Positions 10,873 to 21,004 of a stretch of DNA of 64,000 nucleotides are shown here, one piece after another (position 1 is the stretch's first letter; each line of letters opens with the position of its first letter). The notes under the pieces are model-generated. The model was not told the DNA's origin. It ran no database searches and saw only the letters and a program-made list of their open reading frames with translations. Both the position numbers and the translations under genes were made by a program. This DNA is from Palaemon carinicauda (Eukaryota > Arthropoda > Malacostraca > Decapoda > Palaemonidae), in NCBI RefSeq assembly GCF_036898095.1, contig NC_090730.1:22356666-22420665 (forward strand), in the 5' to 3' direction.

Positions 10873-11235
10873 TCCACATTATCGAAGAACTTTTAAAACA
10901 AGGAAGTCTTCAGTTTCTTCTCGAAAGCCTTAATATCTTATGTTTTTCGTATGTAAAGTGGGAGCTTGTTGGATAGTCTTGGGCCCGCATATCTGAAAGC
11001 TCTAAAATCTACAATAGATATACATCTTGGTTCATTAATAACTCATGTGAATTGAAACCATCTGTAACTATTCCCATGTCTATACTTTTTAAACTCTATT
11101 CTAGATTCAATAGACAGACAGTGTAATTCAATGAGTATGGAAGTAATCATATCTATTCCAGCTTTAATAGACAGCCATTGTAATTTAATTAGTATAGGAG
11201 TAATCATGTCTCCTGGTGGGACAACTTTTATGTCT
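10873..11235 (-). pseudogene. LINE RT C-terminal remnant, opposite orientation
   Basis: On the minus strand the frame contains LQWLSIKAGID, FRAFRYAGPRLSNKLP and IKAFEKKLKTSLF in the order found at the end of CR1/RTE-like RTs. Two in-frame stops (TGA, TAA) interrupt it. The segment LIELHCLSIESRIEF repeats the LIKLQWLSIKAGID segment just before it, indicating a small internal duplication. It faces the similar tail at 10515-10635. Confidence 0.6.
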
Positions 11236-11239
11236 TGCT

Positions 11240-11860
11240 CCTCTGTTTATTATGTTTTGAAATTTCTCAAATTGTACTTTGTGTAGTTTATTTTATATAG
11301 AATTTGTTCTTCTCTTATTATTTTCTATATTTTTTGTCGCTAGTAGTAGAAATGATAATTATATAGACAAGTTCTTGGGCAGTTTTCTTTCCACGCAGAA
11401 AACGGACAGTGAATGTTTTTATGTAAAAAGAACATATACTTTCCATGAAAGTATAGATTAATATAAACAGATATTGAAAAAATAGTCAACTATAATAATA
11501 TGAGAAATTATTTCAGAAAAAACTAATCTTGGCAACGAACGAACACAATGAAGTGAAATTGTGAAAATTTATTTTATTTTGTCAGTGCAGAAAAGTTAGT
11601 CAAATTTAGCTAGATGTTCACTAGACATGACTTGATGAGATAAATAAATAATGAAGGTATGAAGTAATTATAAAAGCTAATATTTTGAAGATATAAATGT
11701 GCTTTTTGGGTTGTTGTAAGGAATTTAGATGGTAGGATTCCCAAGAGTTTCGTAACTGAGAATTGGAGAAGTTAAAATCTAAATTGAATATAAATTAAGG
11801 AAACACCATGAGTATAAGGAAACTAGAAACAAAATTCACAAAATAAGAAAAAGTAATAAA
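11240..11860. other. Intergenic, AT-rich
   Basis: Apart from possible 5' remains of the LINE that follows, no gene or repeat was recognised. Confidence 0.35.
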
Positions 11861-11861
11861 A

Positions 11862-12581
11862 ATGGTGGAGGACCGTTGCAAAATTTCATTCGCGCGGCTA
11901 GAAGTATTTCACCGATGCCGATGGCCGGTGTCCTGCAGAATAGAATATAAGAAATTAATGCTCTTCCATAACATCATAAACTCCGAGGAAAAAAGATTAG
12001 TAAGAGAGATAATTGAGGATCAGTTGAAGAACCCGTATGGGAAGTGCTGGAGCAAGAGCGTAGAAGAAATCTGCAGTAAATATGGGATGGAAGTGGAAGA
12101 AATAAGAAGTTGGGGGAAAAGGACCCTGAAAAAAGAAATCAAGAAAAGAATTATAGAAAAAATAGAAGAAACTATAGAAGAAAAAAAGAAAATAATGAAA
12201 AAATTAAGATTTATTAAAGGAAATGGCCCTCTGCCTTATATCAGAGAAATGTATCTGGATAAGGCATCCCTTGTGATGAAAGCAAGATTAAATATGCTCA
12301 ACTTAAAAGCAAATTTCAGGGGAAAATATGATGACAATTTGTGTGATTTATGCAAAGAGGAAGAAGACACCACCGAACATTTATTTTTATGCCCAAAGTT
12401 AGAACAGCTAAAGAATGTAGAAATAAGTTTAGATATGCTGAAAAATCGTAGCAGAGATCTGGCTGCATTTATAGATAGGGCAATGAATATAAAAGAAGAG
12501 TTTAGGAAGCCCAAACTGATTACCACAACAGTTGCCAAAACTGATGATAGCAAGGTGTTATCCTATCCAATTTCAAAGTAG
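11862..12581 (+). CDS. LINE reverse transcriptase C-terminal fragment (239 aa)
   Basis: An open frame of 239 residues holds IEYKKLMLFHNIINSEEKRL (about 27-46), a Lys/Glu-rich helical stretch (about 85-125) and a zinc knuckle C-x2-C-x8-H-x4-C (CDLCKEEEDTTEHLFLCP, about 162-179). This is the region after the polymerase domain of a non-LTR RT. No polymerase motifs (such as YxDD) occur, so the copy is 5'-truncated and the ATG is probably internal. The 3' UTR seems to run to about 12790, with a possible hairpin at 12708-12745 (GTGGCCGCAAACTTACTTTGCGG). It does not look like a host gene. Confidence 0.65.
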   Translation: MVEDRCKISFARLEVFHRCRWPVSCRIEYKKLMLFHNIINSEEKRLVREIIEDQLKNPYGKCWSKSVEEICSKYGMEVEEIRSWGKRTLKKEIKKRIIEKIEETIEEKKKIMKKLRFIKGNGPLPYIREMYLDKASLVMKARLNMLNLKANFRGKYDDNLCDLCKEEEDTTEHLFLCPKLEQLKNVEISLDMLKNRSRDLAAFIDRAMNIKEEFRKPKLITTTVAKTDDSKVLSYPISK

Positions 12582-13179
12582 AAGGGAATAAAAGTAAAGA
12601 TAGAGAACCTCATTATGATATTAATTTATTTAAGGCACAGGTGATATAAACTTGATAACAATAATAAGAATAAGCTTAGAAGCTTTGCACCTATCTATAA
12701 AGAGATAGAGTGGCCGCAAACTTACTTTGCGGAGGGAGCAATAAGGAACCAGGAACCAGGATCCAGGGCGGTAAGAAGTACGAAATTGTAATTAATTATT
12801 AATTGCATAACTAATATTTTCTATTTTAAAGTATTGTCCTCACAGTTGCTAACTGTCTTTATGTGGATACATCACCCTGTTTTGCATATATAAGATTTCA
12901 ATTAAAGTTTATTGAAAGTTGTAGTTGGCAAGGTCCATCCTACTGTAATTAGTTACTCCATAGGCCTATTTTCATCATAGTACGATTAAAAATACGGTAT
13001 ACTAAAGTAATTGGTTATTTAGATTTTGAAGGCCTATATAATTAAGTAACTTGGCCAAATTATACATTGATATCATGATAAATATACAATTAACTTAATG
13101 TTAGGTAAAAGAAAAAAAAGGACTTGATCTCTCCAATTAAATAGATGCCGAATGAACTCGTCAACATTATGGTGTATGT
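12582..13179. other. LINE 3' UTR, then intergenic sequence
   Basis: Up to about 12790 this is probably the 3' UTR of the LINE fragment. The remainder is AT-rich and nothing was recognised in it. Confidence 0.35.
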
Positions 13180-13500
13180 AGGTCATACTAGGACCAGGGA
13201 GGGCCAGACAATGGTTGCTGATGACTCAGTAGTCATCATACAAGGACCAGGGAGGGCCAGACAATGGTTGCTGACGACTCGGTAGTCATCATACTAGGAC
13301 CAGGGAGGGCCAGACAATGACTGCTGATGAGTCAGTAAGTAGACCTATAGGCTTCCCGGAAACCTCATCCTTAGATCACAATTATGGGGGTGGGGGTGTT
13401 ACAGACAATACAAGAAACTATCACGCTTAAGTGGGTCTTGAACCCCAGTCTGACAGAATGCCAGGCAGGGGCGTTTCCAATAGGGTAGTGGTAAAGTTAT
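13180..13500 (-). repeat. tRNA-derived SINE, copy 1
   Basis: On the minus strand the head at about 13490 has a tRNA-like arrangement with a B-box-like GGTTCAAGACC at 13434-13444 (plus strand GGTCTTGAACC). The body matches the SINEs at 27040-27395 and 60088-60400. It differs from them in a triplicated internal segment at 13184-13342. Confidence 0.65.
13184..13342. repeat. 53-bp tandem repeat, three units, within the SINE
   Basis: CATAC(T/A)AGGACCAGGGAGG starts at 13184, 13237 and 13290, an exact 53-base period, with a few substitutions between units. The other two SINE copies have this segment once. Confidence 0.85.
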
Positions 13501-13869
13501 AGTTACATGATGTATAGAGAAGAAAAGGTTTGTTTAAGGTAAAGTTTTACTGTATTACAGATTCTCATTTCGAACAGAAAATTTATGTTTTCCTTTGGTA
13601 AATAACATGATTTGACCGAATTTGACCTTCATTTCAACCGCAAAGAAACAGATCAACCAATTCGACTAACTTTAAGTAGCCGAGCTGATTGCGGTTATTA
13701 CGGATGAAATGGAGGTGAAAACCAGTTAATGCCAATAAGATGGTTTTATAGTAATCAAACTTTATCTAAACTACCCTGTTTTATTATAGTTAAGGACTGG
13801 ACAAGCTTTTCTACTAAAAAAAACAGGTGTTTCTTATAGAAAAATGCCTGTTTTCTTTGAAAATCGCAC

Positions 13870-13937
<68 letters not shown>

Positions 13938-14105
13938 TGTATATATATATTTCTGAAACTATTCATTTGCGATGGGAACGAGTGTCATTTTCGAAGAGAG
14001 CAGATTTTTTTCTATAGAAAAAAGTAGTTTTTTTCCTAGGTTATATTGCCCTGTAATACAGTACAATAATACCAGCATTTTTATGTTATATTTCTATACC
14101 ATGAC
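13500..14105. other. Intergenic with (TA)n microsatellite
   Basis: A (TA)n tract runs from about 13873 to 13950 with one CTG interruption. No coding sequence was seen. Confidence 0.6.
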
Positions 14106-14563
14106 TACAGTGAACCCTTGTTTATCGCGGTAGATAGGTTCCAGACCCGGCCGCGATAGGTGAAATTCCGCGAAGTAGTGACATCATATTTACCTATTTA
14201 TTTAACATGTATATTCGGACTTTTAAAACCTTCCCTTGTACGTAGTACTGTTAACAAACTACCCTTTAATGTACAGAACACTTAATGCATGTACTACAGC
14301 ACCCTAAACTAAAACAGGCACAAATATTAAAGGGGATTTTATATCATGCGTTTCCTAAACACCTAAAAAGCACGATAAAAAATGGCAACCAATGTTTTGT
14401 TTACGTTCATCTCTGATCATAATGAAGAAACAAACTCATTTAGTGTACACATATATGTATAGGTTAGTTTTTGCATCGATTATATTGATTATACAGTATG
14501 TTGATTTTTTTATTACCAATGTTTTACTTTATTTTTCTTAGGACTTCCAAATGAAATGTTTTT

Positions 14564-14599
14564 CTTTATGACGCCGCCTGAAACGACGGCGTCATAAAG
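14564..14599. repeat. Hairpin in Tigger copy 1 (13-bp arms, 10-bp spacer)
   Basis: Arms CTTTATGACGCCG and CGGCGTCATAAAG are perfectly complementary around the spacer CCTGAAACGA. The corresponding hairpin in Tigger copy 2 has the reverse complement of this spacer. Confidence 0.9.
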
Positions 14600-14805
14600 T
14601 ACTGTACGCTCAGTAAACAACCACGCTCAGAACAAACAAGGCATTTAACGCGCATGATGATAGTGATAAATAATGATACAGTACAGTATTTACAGTAAAA
14701 GCATTTACAAAATATGTTACCTTACAAATATAATTTACCGTATCTATATAAAATCATACAGTACTGTACAGTACATATTGTATGTAGCAAAGCAGGAAAA
14801 CAATT

Positions 14806-14808
<3 letters not shown>

Positions 14809-14870
<62 letters not shown>

Positions 14871-14917
14871 TTTACGTACGTACTGTAAATGTAAATTTTA
14901 AACAAAAAAAATCAATT

Positions 14918-14992
<75 letters not shown>
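14809..14992. repeat. Two (GA)n tracts inside Tigger copy 1
   Basis: (GA)n runs at 14809-14866 and 14921-14992, each followed by GATTGTTTTACGTACGTA. The flanks are duplicated too, so the second tract arose by duplicating the unit and not by a new slippage event. Confidence 0.9.
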
Positions 14993-14996
<4 letters not shown>

Positions 14997-15291
14997 TTTA
15001 CGTACGTAAATGTAAATTTTAAACAAAAAAAAATATGATAGGTTACAACATGTAGACTTTTAAAACCTTCCCTTTAACTTAATGCATACAGTACAGTACT
15101 AAACTATAAAACAGGCACAAATACAGTATTAGAATGTGAGAATATTAAAGTAAAAAATAAAGATTGTTACTGTACTCACCACGAAAGAAGTTCAAGAAAA
15201 ACTTGAATGATGATGGCGATGAATTTGCTGCACAGTAGAAATGATGATGATGAAGCTGATGATGTATTCTACTGTGCAGCCAGGTAGTATT

Positions 15292-17157
15292 TTACGTCTC
15301 TTCAGACGGAGGTGTCTTTTCCTGGGACACCTCTTCAACTTCTTCAATTTCTTCCGAAGGCGTAGTAGCAGGAGGAACTGGCTCTTTTTTGCGAGGCTGG
15401 AAGAACATTGTGATCGGAAGTTGTTGCCGCTGCTTCTTTTTTCGATCTAAGAGCATCTTGTAGGGAGTCATTATGTCATCAACCTTGTTGCAGAATTGCA
15501 TCGACCGAACCATATCCTTGTCCCACTCTTGCAACATTTCTTTCACCTCCTTTATATGGTTGCAGACCTTGGCAAGCCGTTCTAGTGTTAAGCCCGTTTC
15601 TTCGACATTTTCTTGGGTCTCTTCCTGGGTTTCACTCTCTTCTTCACTTGCCGATTTCGTCAGGTCTTCGAGGTCTGCGTCAGTTAGGGGCTGGGAATGG
15701 CAGTCCAACAACTCGTCGACGTCTTCAGTCGTCATGTCGCCAAACCCGTCACCTCCAATTATGGCAGCCAACTGCACAGATTTCCGTATTGCAGAGTGTT
15801 GGATTTCAGCAGGTGTAAATCCCTCGTCGTCGTAAACAATCTCGGGCCACAACTTCTTCCAGCTCGCATTCACAGTTGCAGGTTTCATCTCTTGAAGTGC
15901 CTTCTGAATATTCTTCAGGCAAGTGGCTATGGTGTACTGCCGCCAGTACGCCTTCAAGTTAAAATCTTCATCCTCATCCTCTTGGGCAGCATCCACACAC
16001 GCAACGAGGTCCGCCAAGGTATTCTTCGTGTAGAGGGCCTTGAACGCCCTGATAACCCCCTGGTCCATCGGTTGAATTAATGACGTGGTGTTGGGTGGCA
16101 GGAACTCAACCTGAACGCCCTCACGCGACAGGTCAGTTGCGTGTCCACCAGCGTTATCCATAAGGAGAAGGATCTTGAATGGCAAGCCCTTCTCTACGAG
16201 ATATTCATTGACTTGCGGGATGAAACACTGGTGGAACCAGTTGGAGGTCAGCATCTTCGTAATCCATGCTTTTGGATTATGCATCCAGTACACGGGAAGG
16301 AGATTCTTATTCTTATTTTTCAAAGCGCGAGGATTTTTCGACTTATAAATAAGCCCCGGCTTTAGCATAAATCCAGCAGCATTGCCACACATCACGAGGG
16401 TAACGCGATCCTTGAATGCTTTAAAGCCAGAGGCTTTGGCTTCCTCTTTGAACAGGAAAGTTCGCGACGTCATTCTCTTCCAAAACAAGCCGTTCTCATC
16501 CATATTAAAGACTTGTTCCGGCTTGTATCCACCTTCGGCGATAATATTCTTGAACGTCTGGTTCACGTAAGTTTCAGCAGCGGCAGTGTCAGTCGAAGCA
16601 GCCTCGCCATGCAGGGAAACGCTTTTCAGGGCGAAGCGTTTCTGAAACTTCGCGAACCATCCTTTGCTGGCGGAAAAACATTGTTTCTGAGGCTGGGAAT
16701 CAGTGGATGTCCCTGGTTGAGGATCATCTGCATCATCATCTTCTTCAGCATGGTTGCCATCGTCGTCTTGAGGTTCCTTTGCAGCAAAATTCTGATACAA
16801 GCTCAAAGCCTTTGTTCGGATGGTGTTTGTATCCAAGGCTATGTTCTTCTTCCGGCAGTCGGCAATCCACACAGCTAAAGCACCTTCCATGCGTACGATC
16901 GTTTTATTACGCGTTGTAACGACTCGCTTCGCTGATCTGCTAAAGGTGATTGCAGCCGTCTTTCTAATGTTCGCCTCGTCCTTCTTGATATAGCGAACAG
17001 TAGATTCGTTGATCCCAAAATGGCGCGCCGCGGCCGCGTAACTTCTACCGTCTTTTAACATATCGAGAAGCGTCACCTTCTCAGCAATCGTCATCATCCT
17101 TCGGTGGCGTTTAGGCTCACTACCAGCCTTAGTAGAAGCCGAACGCTTGGGAGGCAT
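15292..17157 (-). CDS. Tigger-like transposase, intact (621 aa)
   Basis: A single uninterrupted frame. Residues about 1-20 are basic and could serve for nuclear import. Residues about 20-70 form a CENP-B/Pipsqueak-type helix-turn-helix (KVTLLDMLKDGRSY, HFGINESTVRYIKK). Residues about 85-185 fit the second DNA-binding HTH, with an acidic linker inside. The DDE_1 catalytic core shows D220 (FNMDENGLFW), D334 (LLMDNAGGHA) and D365 (TSLIQPMDQGVI), a D-D-30-D spacing as in Tigger/pogo. The C-terminal ~100 residues are Glu-rich. The family catalyses cut-and-paste transposition into TA. All three catalytic Asp are present, so the protein could be active; expression cannot be judged from sequence. Confidence 0.93.
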   Translation of the reverse strand: MPPKRSASTKAGSEPKRHRRMMTIAEKVTLLDMLKDGRSYAAAARHFGINESTVRYIKKDEANIRKTAAITFSRSAKRVVTTRNKTIVRMEGALAVWIADCRKKNIALDTNTIRTKALSLYQNFAAKEPQDDDGNHAEEDDDADDPQPGTSTDSQPQKQCFSASKGWFAKFQKRFALKSVSLHGEAASTDTAAAETYVNQTFKNIIAEGGYKPEQVFNMDENGLFWKRMTSRTFLFKEEAKASGFKAFKDRVTLVMCGNAAGFMLKPGLIYKSKNPRALKNKNKNLLPVYWMHNPKAWITKMLTSNWFHQCFIPQVNEYLVEKGLPFKILLLMDNAGGHATDLSREGVQVEFLPPNTTSLIQPMDQGVIRAFKALYTKNTLADLVACVDAAQEDEDEDFNLKAYWRQYTIATCLKNIQKALQEMKPATVNASWKKLWPEIVYDDEGFTPAEIQHSAIRKSVQLAAIIGGDGFGDMTTEDVDELLDCHSQPLTDADLEDLTKSASEEESETQEETQENVEETGLTLERLAKVCNHIKEVKEMLQEWDKDMVRSMQFCNKVDDIMTPYKMLLDRKKKQRQQLPITMFFQPRKKEPVPPATTPSEEIEEVEEVSQEKTPPSEET

Positions 17158-17459
17158 TGTACAGTAGGATTTGACAAAAAGTTCAACTTAAAAAGGTCGC
17201 ACACAGCACAGATTAAACTTCACAAACTTAAGAACGTCTACTCAGCGATACGCGGGAACAGAGAGTGGACGACCCTGGCCCGCGAGAACCTAGATGCTGG
17301 AAGCTGGAGATGCGGGCAAAACACCAATCACAGGCTAGATAACAAAACTTGAGTTCTGATTCGTCATCTATCAGCGCTTGAACCAATCACAACCCGTCTT
17401 ACAGTATATGACGCGTAGGTTACCAACTCATACAAGATACCCCGCACATACCGTACGTA

Positions 17460-17641
17460 CAGTATTAATAATAATAATAATAAATAATGATAATAATACA
17501 GTACAGTACTGTAATAATAATAATATAATGATAATAATAATAACAATCATAATTTTATTAACAACAACAACAATAATAATAATAACAATAATGATAATAG
17601 CTTTACGTATGCTATTTTATTCTTTTGTAGGATGTGTGTGT

Positions 17642-17714
<73 letters not shown>

Positions 17715-18350
17715 TTATTCGAAATGTGATTTTTGCAACAAAGAATATTATTGGATGCAGTACTACGTACGTATACATACAAAAGATTCATGGAAAAGAA
17801 GCACATCCATTACATTTGTAGTACAGTAGTAGCCATCAGCAGTCTCACACCATTCTAATATTGTATGACTGCATCTGATTTGCGTTTCATGTTCGATTTA
17901 ATTTTACTACGTACTGTATACAGTACTGAATTATCGTATGATAATAATACAGAAATAATAATAATAATAATGATGATAATAATAATAACAATAATAATTT
18001 TATTAACAACAACAACAATAATAATAATAATAACAATAATGATACACGTAATAGCTTTACGTATGCTATTTTATTCTTTTGTAGGATGTGTCTCTCTCTC
18101 TCTCTATCTCTCTCTCTCTCGTACGCTTATTCGAAATGTGATTTTTGCAACAAAGAATATTATTGGATGCAGTACTACGTACGTATGCATACAAAAGAAT
18201 CATGGAAAAGATGCACTTCCATTACATTTGTAGTATAGTAGCCATCAGCAGCCTTACACCATTCTAATATGGTATGACTGCATCTGATTTGCGTTTCATG
18301 TTCGATTTAATTTTACTATGTACTGTATACAGTACTGTATTATCGTATGA
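17460..18350. repeat. Right-arm duplication with (TAA)n and (CT)n tracts in Tigger copy 1
   Basis: A unit of roughly 454 bp (AT-rich trinucleotide tract, GCTTTACGTATGC, (CT)n, CGTACGCTTATTCG, then TTTGCGTTTCATGTTCG) occurs twice. The (CT)n tract is long in the first unit (17643-17708) and short in the second (about 18088-18120). Tigger copy 2 has one unit. Confidence 0.8.
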
Positions 18351-18778
18351 TCACATTCTCTTTTCGTGTTTTATTTCTTTCTGTGCTGAATTATATATCA
18401 TATGTAATGCAATGAACAATCAGTAAGAGCAGATATTACTAATTACAGTATTAATGGAATTACAGGTAACAAAATATCGTATTTGGGGGTCTTCAGATTT
18501 CGCGGTATTTTCGAAATTTCCGGAAAATCCGCGATATGTATATATATATGGGTTATGGAAAAAAACCCGCGAAGTGGTGAATCTGCGTTGGTCGAACCGC
18601 GAAGTAGCGAGGGTTCACTGTAGATATCTGTGGCCATACCATGAGTCGAGTGGACAAGTGTTAATGCCACCATTAGCCTTAAGGCTATATCTAATCAATG
18701 TATGTAACTTGATTATAAGCTCTGCCATAGGCTGGAACATGAAGATGGAATTTTTTTTCCAATGAGTTGTTAATCAGC

Positions 18779-18965
18779 ATTTGTTCCGTAACCGAAATAC
18801 AAACCACGCTATTTACAAAGGGTTATTACTTTTAGCGTAGCTGAAATGGCGAGCCATTAGAATTTAACGAGGGTATATTACCCCCGCGCTAGTTAGCGGG
18901 GGGGTAGAGGAGTGGTAGCTAGCTACCCCTCCTCCCCCTCACACACAGGTGAATACTCACTTTAA
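18779..18965 (+). repeat. Left inverted terminal repeat, 5S-family copy A
   Basis: It contains ATACAAACCACGCTATTTAC, the quasi-palindrome CGCTAGTTAGCG and the palindrome GTAGCTAGCTAC. Its reverse complement forms the right ITR (26285-26696), ending inside near GGTGAATACTCACTTT. Confidence 0.85.
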
Positions 18966-20778
18966 CTTTTGGCTCGGACTGTGACAGACGTCTCTGTCTT
19001 GGTCCTCGCTTGGCAGCCATTGTCTGTTTTGTCTTTACTTAATCGCTTACTTTTCTTTTACTCAATTTATATGTAAACATGTTTTCATGTTTGTATATAT
19101 ATTTGAGTATAGAAATAAGTAAGTTTCCTTTTCAGATGTGTGTGTGTAGTGTACGATATCTACGTGGAGGCCTCGGCAGTTAGGCCACCACGGCGTATTT
19201 TATGGGTGGCGATCGAGTTTGACTTATGTCTTTCTCTCTCTCTCTCTCTCTCTCTTGAGGTCGTTCACCCTTTTACTACGTGTTACTACGCCCTTGTAGC
19301 CTAGCTTCCTTTCCGTGTGGGGGGTTGCTACGCCGTACGTTTGTATCAATTAGTTATGAATCTAATTGTAGTTGTTTTTTGTTTTTCAGCTTGTAGAACG
19401 ATTCCTTTCGGGGTTTTCGTTCTTTCTTTAGTGTTCATTCATTTTTAAATTACATAATTACATAGTTACATAATTATAATTGTTATAATTCTGTTTTGGT
19501 TACAGCTCTCCTTCCGCGAGTGTAAGTGGTTGTGAGGGCACGTGCCTGTTGTGTAATTCTTGTTCCTTTCTCTCGGGATTCCTCTTCGGAGCCTTCCCGG
19601 GGGAATGAATGTGTACTAATATTATTTGTTTTATTTTTTTACAGTTACCGATCTAGTTCGTTTCTGTAATATAGCAACGGTGTGAGCTGTCTGGTTGAGT
19701 CCTGGGGATTCGGCTGTTGCTGCCTCCCCCCTTGTATTTTCGTCAGGGGCGTGTCTCCTTCTACTGGTAGTACTCCCGTGTCGACGGACAGCTCTCCAGT
19801 TCATTTTAGAACAGTCAGGAGGCTTGCCTCCTTGGGCGGATAACTTTCCTTCCGAGGGAAGTTTTTCCTGTCCAGGCTTGAGTTTTTTCCCTTTTGGGGG
19901 GTTCTTCTCTTGCCTTTTTTTCGTGCGACTATGCTCTTGGTGCTGAGCGGTCGAACCTGCAGTTTCGCTCAAGGGGCTGGGCAACTGCAGGAGCTCCTCT
20001 TCGGAGGATTGCTCCTTTTAGGTCACTGGCTGACCAGTCTCTTCCACGAAGTGTTTCTCTTTCGTTCGCGAGAGAGTACACTCATAGAGACTCCTCTTCG
20101 GAGGTTTTCTTCTGTTGCTGTTGCTGTTGGCCTCCCTCGCCGTAAGGCCCTCCGTCCGCCTCGTCGTAAGGGCCTCTCATCTCCCTATAAGGGTGCTTGA
20201 GGCGCCCTTTTGGATCTCCGTTTGCAGCCTACAACTCCTTTTTCTCGATCTTCCGCCTTGGTGCAGATGGACAGCAGTCTGATCTCGTCTTCCGACGGGC
20301 AACGGTCTTCCCGACGGACAACGGTCTGCCCGACGGACAGCGGTCTTCCGACGGACATCAGTCTCCCGGCGGACAACGATCCCTTCGGGGCAAAGGGTTG
20401 CCCCCACGGGGGTTCTTCCCTTGCGTGTCAGGGTTTCCCTGCGCGCCCTTCTGCTCATCAGCGCTCTCCTGTTCGTCAGCGCTTTCAAGATGATCTTCCC
20501 TGCGGTTCCTGTTACGTGCCCTGTGCGCCCACGTTCGCCCTCGCGATCTAGAACTTCGGTTCAGGTCGGGGTCAAGGACTCTTCTTCTTTGCGCAGGCTT
20601 CCACGCGTAGCCTTCTGCTCGTCAGCGATCATCAGCTCGTCAGCGATCATCAGCTCGCCAGCGATCATCAGCTCGCCAGCGATCTCCGGATCGCCCACGT
20701 GTGTTACAGCTGGCACGCAAACGTTCTCCAACACTTCTGAAGGAACATGGTTCGCCAGCTACTAGCTCACCTGCGCAT

Positions 20779-20990
20779 GCTGATCGCCATCGCGCGACCC
20801 TCAACTGCGGATGCTGATCGGCATCGCGCGACCCTCAAACTGCGGATGCTGATCGCCATCGCGCGACCCTCAACTGCGGATGCTGATCGCCATCGCGCGA
20901 CCCTCAACTGCGGATGCTGATCGCCATCGCGCGACCCTCAACTGCGGATGCTGATCGCCATCGCGCGACCCTCAACTGCGGATGCTGATC
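20779..20990 (+). repeat. 34-bp tandem repeat, about six units
   Basis: GCTGATCGCCATCGCGCGAC begins at 20779, then at 34-35 base steps (20813, 20848, 20882 and on). A unit length that is not a multiple of three shifts the reading frame from unit to unit. Confidence 0.85.
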
Positions 20991-21004
20991 GCACGACCCT
21001 GCAT

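Larger units (their letters stand above)
14108..18620 (-). mobile_element. Tigger/pogo-like DNA transposon, complete (copy 1)
   Basis: The ends are inverted: CAGTGAACCCTTGTTTATCG on the left and, reverse-complemented, CAGTGAACCCTCGCTACTTC on the right. Each end is flanked by TA (14106-14107 and 18621-18622), the target duplication known for Tc1/mariner-pogo elements. The 4513-bp element carries one intact transposase on the minus strand. Two internal duplications make it longer than copy 2: two (GA)n-containing units on the left, and a roughly 454-bp repeat on the right (for example GCTTTACGTATGC at 17600 and 18054). Confidence 0.92.

Noticed and set aside
13180..13342. CRISPR-like array.
   Set aside because: The 53-bp units are contiguous tandem repeats without spacers, inside a SINE in a eukaryotic genome.
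14673..15022. Open frames encoding long Arg-Glu repeats.
   Set aside because: They are translations of the (GA)n microsatellites in the Tigger left arm, not proteins.
18966..19023. Minus-strand frame starting MAAKRGPRQRRLS and ending at a GTGAGT-like donor, present in both 5S-family copies (also about 60848-60911).
   Set aside because: It is only about 22 codons long, sits just inside the DIRS left ITR, is antisense to the element and has no downstream exon I can find. In copy B the donor-like GTGAGT reads GTGAAG.
19500..19680. Possible intron in the 5S-family leader (GTAAGTGG to TTTTTTTACAG).
   Set aside because: The splice-like signals are present in both copies, but there are no transcripts to test them and the gag start is unknown, so it was not called.
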